64,000 nucleotides of DNA. Source: Agathobacter sp. Lineage in GTDB: Bacteria; Bacillota; Clostridia; Lachnospirales; Lachnospiraceae. Every line of letters begins with the position of its first letter. The first letter of the stretch is position 1. The notes under the pieces are model-generated. The model was not told the origin of the DNA. It made no database searches and saw nothing but the letters and a program-made list of their open reading frames with translations. Below are positions 33,088-43,282 of the stretch, in pieces. A program made the position numbers and the translations under genes. The stretch is taken from the NCBI GenBank assembly GCA_017409825.1, contig JAFQRZ010000022.1:61496-125495 (forward strand). The letters are read 5' to 3'.

Positions 33088-36000
33088 CTATGCTTTTTTT
33101 GCAACTACACATGTATAAAAAGCTTCTATCTGTGCATCTTCCTTACTGAACCCCTGTTCTTCATATTTTCCCGATACCAACATAATCTCTTTATAATCTG
33201 AAGGAATAATTTTTTTAAACTTAGGAAGATAGTCCTTGAAATTCTCTAAAACGATTTTTCCTTTTTTTGAATCTGTAGCTTTTACATGAGCTTCTAGTAT
33301 TCGTTTTAATTCTTCCTGTTCCGCCTTACTCTCAACCTTTTCCATTAGAACAAGTTCTTTATTCAAGTTCTTATAAAGACAATTGTTTTCATCTAACACA
33401 TAAGCAATTCCACCACTCATTCCTGCCGCAAAGTTCTTATCAGTAGGTCCAAGTACCACGACTCTGCCTCCAGTCATGTATTCACATCCGTGTTCACCAA
33501 CACCTTCCACTACTGCTGTTGCTCCAGAATTACGAACACAAAAACGCTCACCTGCACGGCCTGCAATATATACTTCCCCAGAAGTAGCACCATATAATGC
33601 CACATTACCAATCAAAATATTTTCTTCTGGTTCATAAGTTGCTTCTTCTGGTGCATATACTGCCAATTTTCCGCCTGATAAACCTTTTCCTAAATAATCA
33701 TTACAATCACCACAAAGGTTTAATGTTATTCCTTTTGGAATAAACGCACCAAAACTCTGTCCGCCAGCGCCATTACAATCGATTGTAATCGTATCATCTG
33801 CAAGCCCCTCTGGATATTTTCTTGTAACTTCAGCGCCAATAAGCGTGCCAAAAGTGCGGTCTATATTCGTAAGAGAAATTTCAAATTTCTTTGGTATTCC
33901 TTTTTCTATGGCTGCTTTCATATCTTTTTTCTTTAAAAGAACAGCCTCATCTTTCACAGATGATAACTTAAAATCATAGATATATTCTGGCTGAAATACT
34001 GCCTGTTCTCCGGCTATTTCAGTATTCTGTAAAAGAATTTTACTTAAATCTATTTTTGCAGCATTGCCTGATAAACCTTCTTTTTTCTTTAATAAGTCTG
34101 TTCTTCCAACCAATTCATCCACCGTACGGACACCAAGCTTTGCCATATATTCACGTAACTGTCTCGCAATAAAAAGCATAAAATTTTCTACATACTCTGG
34201 CTTACCACTAAAACGCTTTCTAAGCTCCGGATTCTGTGTCGCGATTCCCATTGGACAAGTATCCAAATTACAAACACGCATCATTACACAACCTAAGGTT
34301 ACAAGTGGTGCTGTAGCAAATCCAAACTCTTCTGCTCCGAGAATTACTGCTATAGCAACATCTCGTCCAGTCATAAGTTTTCCATCTGTTTCAATCTTTA
34401 CTCGATTTCTAAGACCATTCGCAATCAATGTCTGATGTGCCTCTGCAAGACCTAACTCCCATGGAAGCCCTGCATTATGAATAGAACTTAGTGGTGCAGC
34501 TCCTGTACCTCCATCATATCCTGAAATAAGAATTACACTTGCACCTGCTTTTGCCACACCAGCAGCAACTGTACCGACACCTGATTCAGCAACTAGTTTC
34601 ACAGAAATTCCAGCATTTTTATTGGCATTCTTCAAATCATAAATGAGTTGTGCCAAATCTTCGATAGAATAGATATCATGATGTGGTGGAGGAGAAATCA
34701 AACTAACACCTGGTGTAGAATGTCTCGTTTTTGCCACCCATGGATATACCTTCTTTGCTGGCAAATGTCCTCCTTCGCCCGGTTTTGCTCCCTGTGCCAT
34801 TTTAATTTGAATTTCTTTAGCACTTACCAGATATTTACTAGTAACACCAAATCTTCCACTAGCAACCTGTTTAATAGCAGAATTTCTATCATCCTTTGTC
34901 CCTGCAGTTTTCAGCCTTTCGTCACTTTCACCACCTTCACCACTATTTGATTTTCCATGCAAATGATTCATAGCAACTGCCAATGCTTCATGTGCTTCTT
35001 CTGAAATAGAACCGTAGGACATTGCACCTGTCTTAAATCTCTTCACAATCTCTTCTTCACTTTCCACCTCAGAAATATCAACCCCTTGAGTTGGATAATT
35101 AAAATCCATCAGACTTCTTAAATATCCATTCTGCTCTTCATCGACCATCTTGGTGTATTGAACAAATTTATCATAATCACCTTCTCTAGTTGCCATCTGA
35201 AGCATGTGAATGGTTCTTGGATTATATCGATGTTCTTCTCCCTGACTTCTCATCTTATGACGCCCCATAGAACTAAGTGTTAAGTCATTTTCTAATCCCA
35301 ATGGATCAAATGCCTTGGAATGCTGTTCATCCGTCGCTCTTGCAATATCCTCTAAGGTGATTCCACCAATACGACTGACCGTACCAGAAAAATACTTGTC
35401 TACTACTTCTTTCGAAATACCGATTGCCTCAAAAATCTTACTTCCCTGATATGATTGAATCGTAGAAATACCCATTTTGGATGCAATCTTAACAATTCCA
35501 CTCAAGATAGCATGATCATAATCTTCCACTGCAGCATAATAATCTTTATTCAAGAATCCTTCTTCTATCATTTGAGCGATAGTGGCATGAGCAAGATATG
35601 GATTCACAGCACTAGCACCATAACCTAATAGTGTAGCAAAATGATGTACTTCTCTAGGTTCTGCTGATTCCAAAATCAATGACATTGCTGTGCATTTCTT
35701 GGTCTGAACCAAATACTGATGTACCGCTGCAACTGCCAAAAGAGAGGGTAATGCCACACGATTTTCATCTACACCCCTGTCAGAAAGTACAAGAATAGTT
35801 GCACCTTCCCGATATGCCTTATCGACCTGCGCAAATAAATGATCCATGACTCTATCAATCGGTGTGCTCTTATAATAAGTAATCAGTACTTTTACTACTT
35901 TAAATCCAGTTTTATCTATAGAGCTGATTTTTAACATATCCAAATCCGTAAGAATTGGATTATCAATCTTTAACGCCTGACAATTATCTGGGTGTTCTTC

Positions 36001-37641
36001 TAATAAGTTTCCATTTTTTCCTACGTAAACAGCAGTGGATGTTACAATCTTTTCACGAACTGCATCAATAGGTGGATTGGTAACCTGTGCAAATAACTGC
36101 TTAAAATAATAAAATAATGGCTGATATTCTTTGGATAATACTGCAATTGGAGTATCCACGCCCATAGCTCCAATCTTTTCACTACCATTTAATGCCATGG
36201 CATAAATATTATCTCTGTATTCTTCATAGGTATACCCAAATGCCTTTTGCAATCTAGCTCTTTCTTCCTTAGAATATTGCACAATTTTTTCATTTGGAAT
36301 CTTAAGTTCTCCCAAAGTAAGAAGTTTATTATCCAACCACTCACCATAAGGTTCCTTGTGAGCATATTCTTCTTTTAATTCTTCATCTGTCTTTACTTTT
36401 CCAACTACGGTGTCCACCAAAAGCATTTTTCCAGGATGCAAACGTTCCTTACAGAGAATATGAGACTCATCTAATTCTAAAACACCTACTTCCGAGGAAA
36501 GAATCAAACGATTATCATCCATAATGTAATACCTAGAAGGTCTCAATCCATTTCTATCTAAAATCGCACCCAATACATCTCCATCGGAAAACAAAATAGA
36601 TGCAGGACCATCCCACGGCTCCATCATGGTTGCATAATATTGATAAAAATCCTTTACCTCTTGCGAAATTGTATCATTATGAGACCAAGGCTCTGGAATC
36701 ATAATTCTAGCAGCAAGTGGTAATTCCATTCCGCTCATTACCAAAAATTCTAAAGTGTTATCCACCATAGAGGAATCGGAGCCCTCTGTATTTATCACTG
36801 GAAGCACCTTTGTAAAATCATCATCACTTAACTTACAAGAAAACATGGTTTCTTCTCGAGCCAGCATTTTATCTGCATTTCCCTTAATCGTGTTGATTTC
36901 ACCGTTGTGAACTATGAAACGATTTGGATGAGCTCTTTCCCAGCTTGGATTGGTATTGGTTGAAAAACGTGAATGTACTGTTGCAATGCCTGACTCATAA
37001 TCTTCATCCTGTAAATCCACAAAAAATGTACGTAACTGATTTACCAAAAACATACCTTTATATACAATCGTTCTTGAAGATAAAGATGGTACATATGTGT
37101 TATTATTACTTTGTTCAAATACACGTCGAACTACATATAACTTACGATCAAAATCAATGCCTTTTTCTACATCTTCAGGCTTTTCTACAAACCCCTGAAG
37201 AATTACCGGTTTACAGGACAATGCCTTTTCTCCCAACACCTCTGGATTCGTTGGAACTTCACGCCATCCAAGAAAACGCATCCCTTCTTTTTCTACAATG
37301 ATTTCAAACATTTTCATTGCCTGACTTCTTTTTCGTTCATCCTGTGGAAAGAAAAACATACCCACGCCATATTCACGTTCATCTCCAATCGGAATATTTA
37401 ATTCTTTACACACCTTTTGGAAGAACTTATGAGAAATCTGAGTCATAATGCCGACACCATCACCAGTTTTTCCTTCTGCATCTTTTCCAGCTCTGTGCTC
37501 CAGATTTTCTACAATACGCAAAGCGTCCTCTACGATTTTATGACTTTTCTTTCCTTTAATATCTACAACTGCACCAATACCACAGTTATCATGTTCAAAA
37601 CTTGCATCATATAAACCATTTTCTAATATATCCTGACGCAT
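33088..37641 (-). CDS. gltB: Glutamate synthase, large subunit
   Basis: GltB transfers the amide nitrogen of glutamine to 2-oxoglutarate, giving two glutamates. The 1517-residue protein has a short propeptide cleaved before Cys20 ([10 protein letters not shown]), the N-terminal glutaminase nucleophile. The central FMN-binding barrel contains [11 protein letters not shown] and [15 protein letters not shown] 3Fe-4S loop is seen in [19 protein letters not shown]. The C-terminal beta-helix ([21 protein letters not shown]) is normal. Its ribosome site GGAGGGAA lies within the last codons of pyrG, so translation of the two genes is coupled. Confidence 0.97.
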   Translation of the reverse strand: MRQDILENGLYDASFEHDNCGIGAVVDIKGKKSHKIVEDALRIVENLEHRAGKDAEGKTGDGVGIMTQISHKFFQKVCKELNIPIGDEREYGVGMFFFPQDERKRSQAMKMFEIIVEKEGMRFLGWREVPTNPEVLGEKALSCKPVILQGFVEKPEDVEKGIDFDRKLYVVRRVFEQSNNNTYVPSLSSRTIVYKGMFLVNQLRTFFVDLQDEDYESGIATVHSRFSTNTNPSWERAHPNRFIVHNGEINTIKGNADKMLAREETMFSCKLSDDDFTKVLPVINTEGSDSSMVDNTLEFLVMSGMELPLAARIMIPEPWSHNDTISQEVKDFYQYYATMMEPWDGPASILFSDGDVLGAILDRNGLRPSRYYIMDDNRLILSSEVGVLELDESHILCKERLHPGKMLLVDTVVGKVKTDEELKEEYAHKEPYGEWLDNKLLTLGELKIPNEKIVQYSKEERARLQKAFGYTYEEYRDNIYAMALNGSEKIGAMGVDTPIAVLSKEYQPLFYYFKQLFAQVTNPPIDAVREKIVTSTAVYVGKNGNLLEEHPDNCQALKIDNPILTDLDMLKISSIDKTGFKVVKVLITYYKSTPIDRVMDHLFAQVDKAYREGATILVLSDRGVDENRVALPSLLAVAAVHQYLVQTKKCTAMSLILESAEPREVHHFATLLGYGASAVNPYLAHATIAQMIEEGFLNKDYYAAVEDYDHAILSGIVKIASKMGISTIQSYQGSKIFEAIGISKEVVDKYFSGTVSRIGGITLEDIARATDEQHSKAFDPLGLENDLTLSSMGRHKMRSQGEEHRYNPRTIHMLQMATREGDYDKFVQYTKMVDEEQNGYLRSLMDFNYPTQGVDISEVESEEEIVKRFKTGAMSYGSISEEAHEALAVAMNHLHGKSNSGEGGESDERLKTAGTKDDRNSAIKQVASGRFGVTSKYLVSAKEIQIKMAQGAKPGEGGHLPAKKVYPWVAKTRHSTPGVSLISPPPHHDIYSIEDLAQLIYDLKNANKNAGISVKLVAESGVGTVAAGVAKAGASVILISGYDGGTGAAPLSSIHNAGLPWELGLAEAHQTLIANGLRNRVKIETDGKLMTGRDVAIAVILGAEEFGFATAPLVTLGCVMMRVCNLDTCPMGIATQNPELRKRFSGKPEYVENFMLFIARQLREYMAKLGVRTVDELVGRTDLLKKKEGLSGNAAKIDLSKILLQNTEIAGEQAVFQPEYIYDFKLSSVKDEAVLLKKKDMKAAIEKGIPKKFEISLTNIDRTFGTLIGAEVTRKYPEGLADDTITIDCNGAGGQSFGAFIPKGITLNLCGDCNDYLGKGLSGGKLAVYAPEEATYEPEENILIGNVALYGATSGEVYIAGRAGERFCVRNSGATAVVEGVGEHGCEYMTGGRVVVLGPTDKNFAAGMSGGIAYVLDENNCLYKNLNKELVLMEKVESKAEQEELKRILEAHVKATDSKKGKIVLENFKDYLPKFKKIIPSDYKEIMLVSGKYEEQGFSKEDAQIEAFYTCVVAKKA

Positions 37642-37643
37642 GA

Positions 37644-39242
37644 CTATTCCTCCCTCCGACTAGCCGCTGCCACAAAACCTTTAAATAATGGATGAGGCAG
37701 GTTCGGCCTTGATTTAAATTCCGGATGTGCCTGAGTTGCTATAAAGAATGGGTGATTTGGTAATTCAATCATCTCCACAATACGTTTATCTGGTGATAGA
37801 CCAGAAAGCACCATCCCTTTTTCCTCTAAACGCGAACGATAATCGTTGTTTACTTCATAACGATGTCTGTGTCGTTCCGAAATATTAGATTTTCCATACA
37901 ATTTTTCTGCAAGAGACCCTGACTTTAATTCACAAGGATATGCTCCCAGTCGAAGTGTTCCGCCAAGATTTTCTACACCATTTTGTTCTGGCATAAGCGC
38001 TATCACAGGATTTGTTGTTTCTGGCTCAAGTTCAATACTAGCAGCATCTGAAATTTTGAGTACATTTTTTGCAAATTCTACAATTGCAAGCTGCATTCCT
38101 AAACAGATTCCTAAATACGGAATTCCCTGTTCTCTTGCAAAACAAATGGCTTCTATTTTTCCATCCGTTCCACGTTTCCCGAATCCTCCAGGCACTAAAA
38201 TTCCATGCATATTTCCTAAATATTCCTGCACATTTTCTTTTGTAATATCTTCCGCTTCTATCCAATGAATATTTACATTTGCTCGATTTGCAATACCTCC
38301 ATGTTTCAATGCCTCAGCCACACTTAAGTACGCATCATGGAGCGCAACATATTTTCCAACAATTGCAATATCAACTGTCTTAGATGCAGTTTTCATATTA
38401 CGAAGCATCTCCCTCCAATCGGATAAATTTGGTTCTGGACATGGAATATGGAGACAATCACATACTGCCTGTGCCAATTGTTCCTCTTCCAGCATAATCG
38501 GTACTTCATACAACGATGGAGCATCCAGATTCTGTAACACATGTTCCTTTTTCACATTACAAAAAAGAGCTATTTTCTCTCGCATACTTTCATCCACTGG
38601 AAGATCCGATCTACATACTATAATATCAGGCCAAATTCCCATTCCCTGTAATGTTTTTACTGCCATTTGTGTAGGTTTTGTCTTCATTTCTCCAGATGCT
38701 TTCAAATATGGAATCAATGATACTAGTATTAATATAGCATTTTCCCTTCCTACTTCTGCTTGAAACTGTCGAATTGCTTCTAAAAAAGGCTGGCTCTCAA
38801 TATCTCCAACCGTACCACCTACCTCGATAATAGCTATTTCATTATCTTCACCTGTTTTCGATTTCTGAAACCTGTCTTTAATTTCATTTGTAATATGTGG
38901 AATGACCTGAACCGTACCACCGCCATAATCTCCATGTCTTTCCTTGTTCAATACAGACCAATATATTTTCCCTGTGGTAACATTTGAATTTTTATCTAAG
39001 TTTTCATCAATAAAACGCTCATAATGACCTAAATCTAAATCTGTTTCCGTTCCATCGTCTGTTACAAATACTTCTCCATGCTGAATTGGATTCATAGTTC
39101 CTGGATCAACATTAATATATGGATCAAACTTCTGCATTGTAATATGATATCCTCTTGCTTTTAAAAGCCTTCCAAGAGATGCTGCTGTGATACCTTTTCC
39201 AAGGCCAGATACCACGCCACCTGTTACAAATACATATTTCAT
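37644..39242 (-). CDS. pyrG: CTP synthase
   Basis: PyrG aminates UTP to CTP using glutamine. The 532-residue protein starts [17 protein letters not shown] behind AGGAGGGATTAAT; the open frame continues 15 codons upstream into the terminator, so the later ATG is right. The N-terminal amidoligase has [13 protein letters not shown] and the UTP/CTP allosteric loops; the C-terminal class I glutaminase has [14 protein letters not shown] and [10 protein letters not shown]. It is the first gene of the minus-strand train. The terminator between promoter and ATG can be expected to gate everything downstream. Confidence 0.97.
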   Translation of the reverse strand: MKYVFVTGGVVSGLGKGITAASLGRLLKARGYHITMQKFDPYINVDPGTMNPIQHGEVFVTDDGTETDLDLGHYERFIDENLDKNSNVTTGKIYWSVLNKERHGDYGGGTVQVIPHITNEIKDRFQKSKTGEDNEIAIIEVGGTVGDIESQPFLEAIRQFQAEVGRENAILILVSLIPYLKASGEMKTKPTQMAVKTLQGMGIWPDIIVCRSDLPVDESMREKIALFCNVKKEHVLQNLDAPSLYEVPIMLEEEQLAQAVCDCLHIPCPEPNLSDWREMLRNMKTASKTVDIAIVGKYVALHDAYLSVAEALKHGGIANRANVNIHWIEAEDITKENVQEYLGNMHGILVPGGFGKRGTDGKIEAICFAREQGIPYLGICLGMQLAIVEFAKNVLKISDAASIELEPETTNPVIALMPEQNGVENLGGTLRLGAYPCELKSGSLAEKLYGKSNISERHRHRYEVNNDYRSRLEEKGMVLSGLSPDKRIVEMIELPNHPFFIATQAHPEFKSRPNLPHPLFKGFVAAASRREE

Positions 39243-39254
39243 ATTAATCCCTCC

Positions 39255-39315
39255 TAGTATCAAAAAAAGGGCGTCAAATAAACCCATATAATTGGGTTAT
39301 TTGACGCCCTTGCCA
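39255..39315 (-). promoter_or_regulatory. pyrG leader: ANTAR-type hexaloop overlapping a terminator
   Basis: On the minus strand the hairpin UGGC[AAGGGC]GUCA (39302-39315) shares its loop and 3' arm with a strong terminator. The terminator's 15-bp stem starts AAGGGCGTC and ends GACGCCCTT, continues through a bulge into CCCA/TGGG, and is followed by seven T residues. The ribosome site lies about 10 bases after the T-run. Hexaloop has A1 and G4. The hairpin is about 20 bases inside the predicted transcript, further than in the other leaders. Confidence 0.7.
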
Positions 39316-39341
39316 TTTCAGAATATTATTTTTACTTAATA

Positions 39342-39370
39342 ATTTTATATCAGAACTTTTCATTTGTAAA
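39342..39370 (-). promoter_or_regulatory. Sigma-A promoter for the pyrG operon
   Basis: On the minus strand TTTACA (39365-39370) and TAAAAT (39342-39347) with a 17-base spacer. A second -10-like TAATAT lies closer to the hexaloop hairpin but has a poor -35. The promoter is back-to-back with that of amt. Confidence 0.6.
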
Positions 39371-39395
39371 GAAAAAAAATTTTTCAAAATATTCC

Positions 39396-39424
39396 TTGAC
39401 ATTTATTTTTCATGGTGCTAAGAT
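39396..39424 (+). promoter_or_regulatory. Sigma-A promoter for amt
   Basis: TTGACA (39396-39401) and TAAGAT (39419-39424) with a 17-base spacer; predicted start near 39431. Confidence 0.8.
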
Positions 39425-39430
39425 TCCACC

Positions 39431-39538
39431 ATAAAGCAATGGAGCTACGAATATTATTCGTGGCTCTTTTTTGTTTTATAAATAACTTCATCTACAGAAA
39501 ACGGAGCAATGACGCTAAAAGTCGTTGCTCCGTTTTCA
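39431..39538 (+). promoter_or_regulatory. amt leader with two tandem terminators
   Basis: The first terminator is an 11-12 bp stem, GGAGCTACGAAT paired with ATTCGTGGCTCT (39441-39467), followed by TTTTTTG. The second is ACGGAGCAATGAC paired with GTCGTTGCTCCGT (39501-39533), followed by TTTTC. Each contains a short hairpin AGC[AAUGGA]GCU or AGC[AAUGAC]GCU, with A1 and G4 in the loop and the 3' part inside the terminator stem. The 3-bp stems are weak. An alternative CCAU[AAAGCA]AUGG is possible only if transcription starts a few bases earlier. The terminators are clear; the hexaloop assignment is tentative. Confidence 0.6.
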
Positions 39539-39577
39539 TTTTATCTAGATGAAAAAATTTTTGAAAGGAGATTCATT

Positions 39578-41326
39578 ATGGGTGAAGAAATTATGACTAT
39601 GATGAACGAACAAATCTTTGGTGTCTGGTTCCTGATTGGTGCCGCACTGGTATTCTGGATGCAAGCTGGCTTTGCCATGGTAGAAGCTGGTTTCGCCAGA
39701 GCAAAAAATACGGGGAACATTTTAATGAAGAATCTTATGGACTTCTGCATTGGTACCGTTGTATTTATCTTAATTGGATTTAGCCTTTTATTAGGCGAAG
39801 ATATGCTAGGGTTAATTGGAAAACCTGGTTTTGATATCTTTACAAGCTACGAAAACTTTGACTGGTCCAATTTCGTATTTAACTTAGTATTCTGTGCTAC
39901 CACAGCAACAATCGTTTCCGGTGCCATGGCGGAGCGAACAAAATTTTTATCCTACTGTGTATATTCCGGAATTATCTCCGCTCTCATTTATCCAATTGAA
40001 GCACATTGGATCTGGGGTGGCGGCTGGCTTTCACAGATGGGCCTTCATGATTTTGCAGGCTCTTGCGCCATCCATATGGTTGGTGGTCTTTGTGCATTAA
40101 TTGGTGCAAAAATGGTTGGACCACGAATTGGGAAATTTACGAAAGACAAAGCTGGAAAAATCACAAAAGTAAATGCTTTCCCTGGACATAATATTCCTCT
40201 TGGCTGTCTTGGTGTATTTATTCTTTGGCTTGGCTGGTATGGATTTAACGGTGCAGCCGCAAGCAGCATTGAACAGTTAGGGTCTATTTTTGTAACAACA
40301 ACTATCTCACCTGCAATTGCAACTGTTGTATGTATGATTTTCACTTGGGTAAAATATGGCAAACCAGATGTTTCCATGTGTCTGAATGCTTCTTTGGCAG
40401 GTCTTGTAGGCATTACAGCAGGTTGTGATGTAACAGATGCCTTCGGTGCAATCTGCATCGGTGCAGTATCAGGAATATTAGTTGTATTTGGAGTATGGTT
40501 TCTAGATTACATACTTCACATAGATGACCCTGTAGGTGCTGTAGCAGTTCATTTCTGCAATGGTATCTGGGGTACGGTTGCAGTTGGTCTATTTGCTACC
40601 ACTACTGCTCCTGGAAATGACCTTCTTACAGGATTATTCTATGGTGGTGGATTTGATTTGCTTGGAAAACAGATAATTGGTATTATAGCAGTTTGTGCTT
40701 GGACTGCTATCACAATTACAATTACCTTCCTTTTGATTAAAGCAATCTTCGGTCTTCGAGTTAGCGAAGAAGAAGAAATCATCGGTCTTGATGCAACCGA
40801 ACATGGTCTTCCATCTGCATATGCAGGTTTCAGTATTATGGATATGGGCAATGCCATGACAATGGAAGTGAATGAAAATACTGACCTTGGAACTTCAGAC
40901 TATGCTAAAGCTTCAGAAGTACAGAAAGATGCATCTGTGAAAGTGGTAAATGTACCTGATATCGCTAAGACTGGTATTTATAAGGTATCGATTATTGCTA
41001 AACTATCTAGATATGAGAAAGTGAAAACCGCCCTTAACGAACTCGGTGTAACAGGCATGACCGTAACACAAGTTATGGGCTGTGGCATCCAGAAAGGTGC
41101 CGGCGAAATGTACCGTGGTGTTGAAATGGATGTTACCTTGCTTCCAAAGGTAAAACTGGAAGTTGTTGTCAGCAAAATTCCTGTCGATGCAGTTATCGAA
41201 GCAGTGAAAAAAGCACTTTATACCGGTCATATTGGAGATGGAAAAATCTTTGTATATAGCGTAGACAGAGTTGTAAAAGTTCGTACCGGTGAAGAAAATG
41301 AAGCAGCACTTCAGGATGTAGAATAA
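39578..41326 (+). CDS. amt: Ammonium transporter fused to a C-terminal PII signalling domain
   Basis: The 582-residue protein combines an Amt channel (about 1-420, eleven membrane segments predicted, with FWMQAGFAMVEAGFARAKN and the WIWGGGWL pore region) and, after a linker of about 45 residues, a complete PII (GlnB/GlnK) domain at about 465-582. The PII part keeps GVTGMTVTQVMGCG, the T-loop EMYRGVE with the tyrosine uridylylated in enteric PII, LPKVKLEVVV, and the ATP-binding GDGKIFVY and VVKVRTGEE. Separate PII proteins normally plug Amt when nitrogen is plentiful; here gate and sensor are one chain. The ATG at 39578 follows AAAGGAG; the open frame upstream crosses the terminator. Confidence 0.95.
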   Translation: MGEEIMTMMNEQIFGVWFLIGAALVFWMQAGFAMVEAGFARAKNTGNILMKNLMDFCIGTVVFILIGFSLLLGEDMLGLIGKPGFDIFTSYENFDWSNFVFNLVFCATTATIVSGAMAERTKFLSYCVYSGIISALIYPIEAHWIWGGGWLSQMGLHDFAGSCAIHMVGGLCALIGAKMVGPRIGKFTKDKAGKITKVNAFPGHNIPLGCLGVFILWLGWYGFNGAAASSIEQLGSIFVTTTISPAIATVVCMIFTWVKYGKPDVSMCLNASLAGLVGITAGCDVTDAFGAICIGAVSGILVVFGVWFLDYILHIDDPVGAVAVHFCNGIWGTVAVGLFATTTAPGNDLLTGLFYGGGFDLLGKQIIGIIAVCAWTAITITITFLLIKAIFGLRVSEEEEIIGLDATEHGLPSAYAGFSIMDMGNAMTMEVNENTDLGTSDYAKASEVQKDASVKVVNVPDIAKTGIYKVSIIAKLSRYEKVKTALNELGVTGMTVTQVMGCGIQKGAGEMYRGVEMDVTLLPKVKLEVVVSKIPVDAVIEAVKKALYTGHIGDGKIFVYSVDRVVKVRTGEENEAALQDVE

Positions 41327-41346
41327 AACAATACATAAGCCAGAGA

Positions 41347-41375
41347 AAGGGCGTCTTATTTTTCAAGACGCCCTT
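41347..41375. terminator. Bidirectional terminator between amt and the small gene
   Basis: AAGGGCGTCTT and AAGACGCCCTT form a perfect 11-bp stem. The flank (AGAG before, CTT after) cannot form the hexaloop hairpin, which separates this plain terminator from the regulated ones although the stem sequence is alike. Confidence 0.8.
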
Positions 41376-41398
41376 CTATTATTTTTATATTAATTTTT

Positions 41399-41566
41399 TT
41401 AATCCCATGTAGTAGTATTTCCAGAAAATTCACTGGTACTCTTTTCCTCCCCAGATAAAAATGCCTCTTTATAAAGTGAATCTGATTCTACTCTATCCGT
41501 ACGCATTTCTGGCGTTACATCCTTAAAATCTACAAAGTGAGTTATCTCTTGTTTTTTCTTATTCAT
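41399..41566 (-). CDS. Small hydrophilic protein (55 residues) downstream of gdhA
   Basis: I do not recognise this product. The gene starts at an ATG behind AGGAGGTAATGGA, an excellent ribosome site, and codes for a charged 55-residue protein (MNKKKQEITHFVDFKDVTPE at the start, NTTTWD at the end) with no membrane segment or cysteines. A bidirectional terminator follows closely. It is separated from gdhA by a hexaloop/terminator module and a second terminator, so its transcription would depend on readthrough from gdhA. Position between gdhA and the ammonium transporter suggests a role in nitrogen control, for example as a small inhibitor or adaptor of a nitrogen enzyme. That is inference. Confidence 0.65.
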   Translation of the reverse strand: MNKKKQEITHFVDFKDVTPEMRTDRVESDSLYKEAFLSGEEKSTSEFSGNTTTWD

Positions 41567-41583
41567 TCCATTACCTCCTACAA

Positions 41584-41609
41584 AAAGAAAGGTCACCGGA
41601 CCTTTCTTT
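41584..41609 (-). terminator. Second terminator before the small gene
   Basis: On the minus strand AAAGAAAGGTC pairs with GACCTTTCTTT (loop CGGT), followed by TTG and the ribosome site of the small gene. No overlapping hexaloop is seen. Confidence 0.7.
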
Positions 41610-41617
41610 GCATGTTT

Positions 41618-41679
41618 GTGCAATCAAAAAGGCATTATTCATGCATATACAATACAAAAACAACGCCTTTGTCATTTTT
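41618..41679 (-). promoter_or_regulatory. gdhA 3' module: ANTAR-type hexaloop overlapping a terminator
   Basis: Four bases after the gdhA stop (minus strand) a hairpin forms with loop AAAGGC (41665-41670). The core stem UGAC/GUUG extends by five A-U pairs to 9 bp in total. The loop and 3' arm also begin a terminator in which AAAGGCGTT pairs with AATGCCTTT across a long A/T-rich loop, ending in TTTTTG. This is the same C[AARGGC]GU core as the leaders, but placed at the end of a coding region, where it would decide whether gdhA transcripts continue into the small gene. Confidence 0.65.
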
Positions 41680-41682
41680 TCA

Positions 41683-43032
<1,350 letters not shown>

Positions 43033-43054
43033 CTATTTGTATTTTCATAGCAAA

Positions 43055-43108
43055 TAAAAAAAGACAAAGTGCCTTCAAGAAATAATCCTGAAAGACGCCT
43101 TTGTCTTC
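43055..43108 (-). promoter_or_regulatory. gdhA leader: ANTAR-type hexaloop overlapping a terminator
   Basis: On the minus strand GAAGAC[AAAGGC]GUCUUU (43091-43108) is a 6-bp hexaloop hairpin within a few bases of the predicted transcript start. The competing terminator pairs AGACAAAG with CTTTGTCT and CTTTCAGGA with TCTTGAAGG (loop TTATT), followed by seven T residues. Hexaloop and 5' arm of the terminator overlap completely. This is the clearest of the set. Confidence 0.78.
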
Positions 43109-43117
43109 ATGTGGGTG

Positions 43118-43146
43118 ATAATACTCCATTAAAAAACCTTTGTCAA
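43118..43146 (-). promoter_or_regulatory. Sigma-A promoter for gdhA
   Basis: On the minus strand TTGACA (43141-43146) and TATTAT (43118-43123) with a 17-base spacer; divergent from the glnN promoter. Confidence 0.82.
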
Positions 43147-43168
43147 TAAAATTTTTTTCAAAAAATGG

Positions 43169-43197
43169 TTGACAATTAAATTTCGAGGTACTAAAAT
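43169..43197 (+). promoter_or_regulatory. Sigma-A promoter for glnN-purF
   Basis: TTGACA (43169-43174) and TAAAAT (43192-43197) with a 17-base spacer; predicted start near 43204. Confidence 0.82.
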
Positions 43198-43205
43198 CCA
43201 AGCAT

Positions 43206-43246
43206 AGACAAGGGCGTCTTGGATTTATTCCAAGGCGCCTTTTTCT
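43206..43246 (+). promoter_or_regulatory. glnN leader: ANTAR-type hexaloop overlapping a terminator
   Basis: AGAC[AAGGGC]GUCU (43206-43219) lies at the predicted RNA 5' end. The competing terminator pairs AAGGGCGTCTTGG with CCAAGGCGCCTTT (13 bp with two G-U pairs, loop ATTTATT) and runs into T residues. Hexaloop A1 and G4 are conserved. Confidence 0.77.
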
Positions 43247-43282
43247 ATGCCTTATATTGTATTTTGAAAGGAGCATGACATT

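Noticed and set aside
34064-34435. Open frames opposite gltB and other long genes
   Set aside because: They are antisense shadows of well-identified genes, lacking ribosome sites and recognisable products.
39255-39347. CTP-dependent reiterative-transcription control of pyrG, as in Bacillus subtilis
   Set aside because: That mechanism needs a GGGC sequence at the very start of the transcript. Here the best promoter places the start about 20 bases before GGGC, and the hexaloop core is shared with leaders of genes unrelated to CTP.
39509-39577. Earlier start for amt
   Set aside because: The frame is open 23 codons upstream, but that part lies over the second leader terminator and has no ribosome site.
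41347-41375. A further hexaloop module, because the stem reads AAGGGCGTCTT
   Set aside because: The bases before the loop (AGAG) cannot pair with those after it (GTCT), so only the plain terminator forms.
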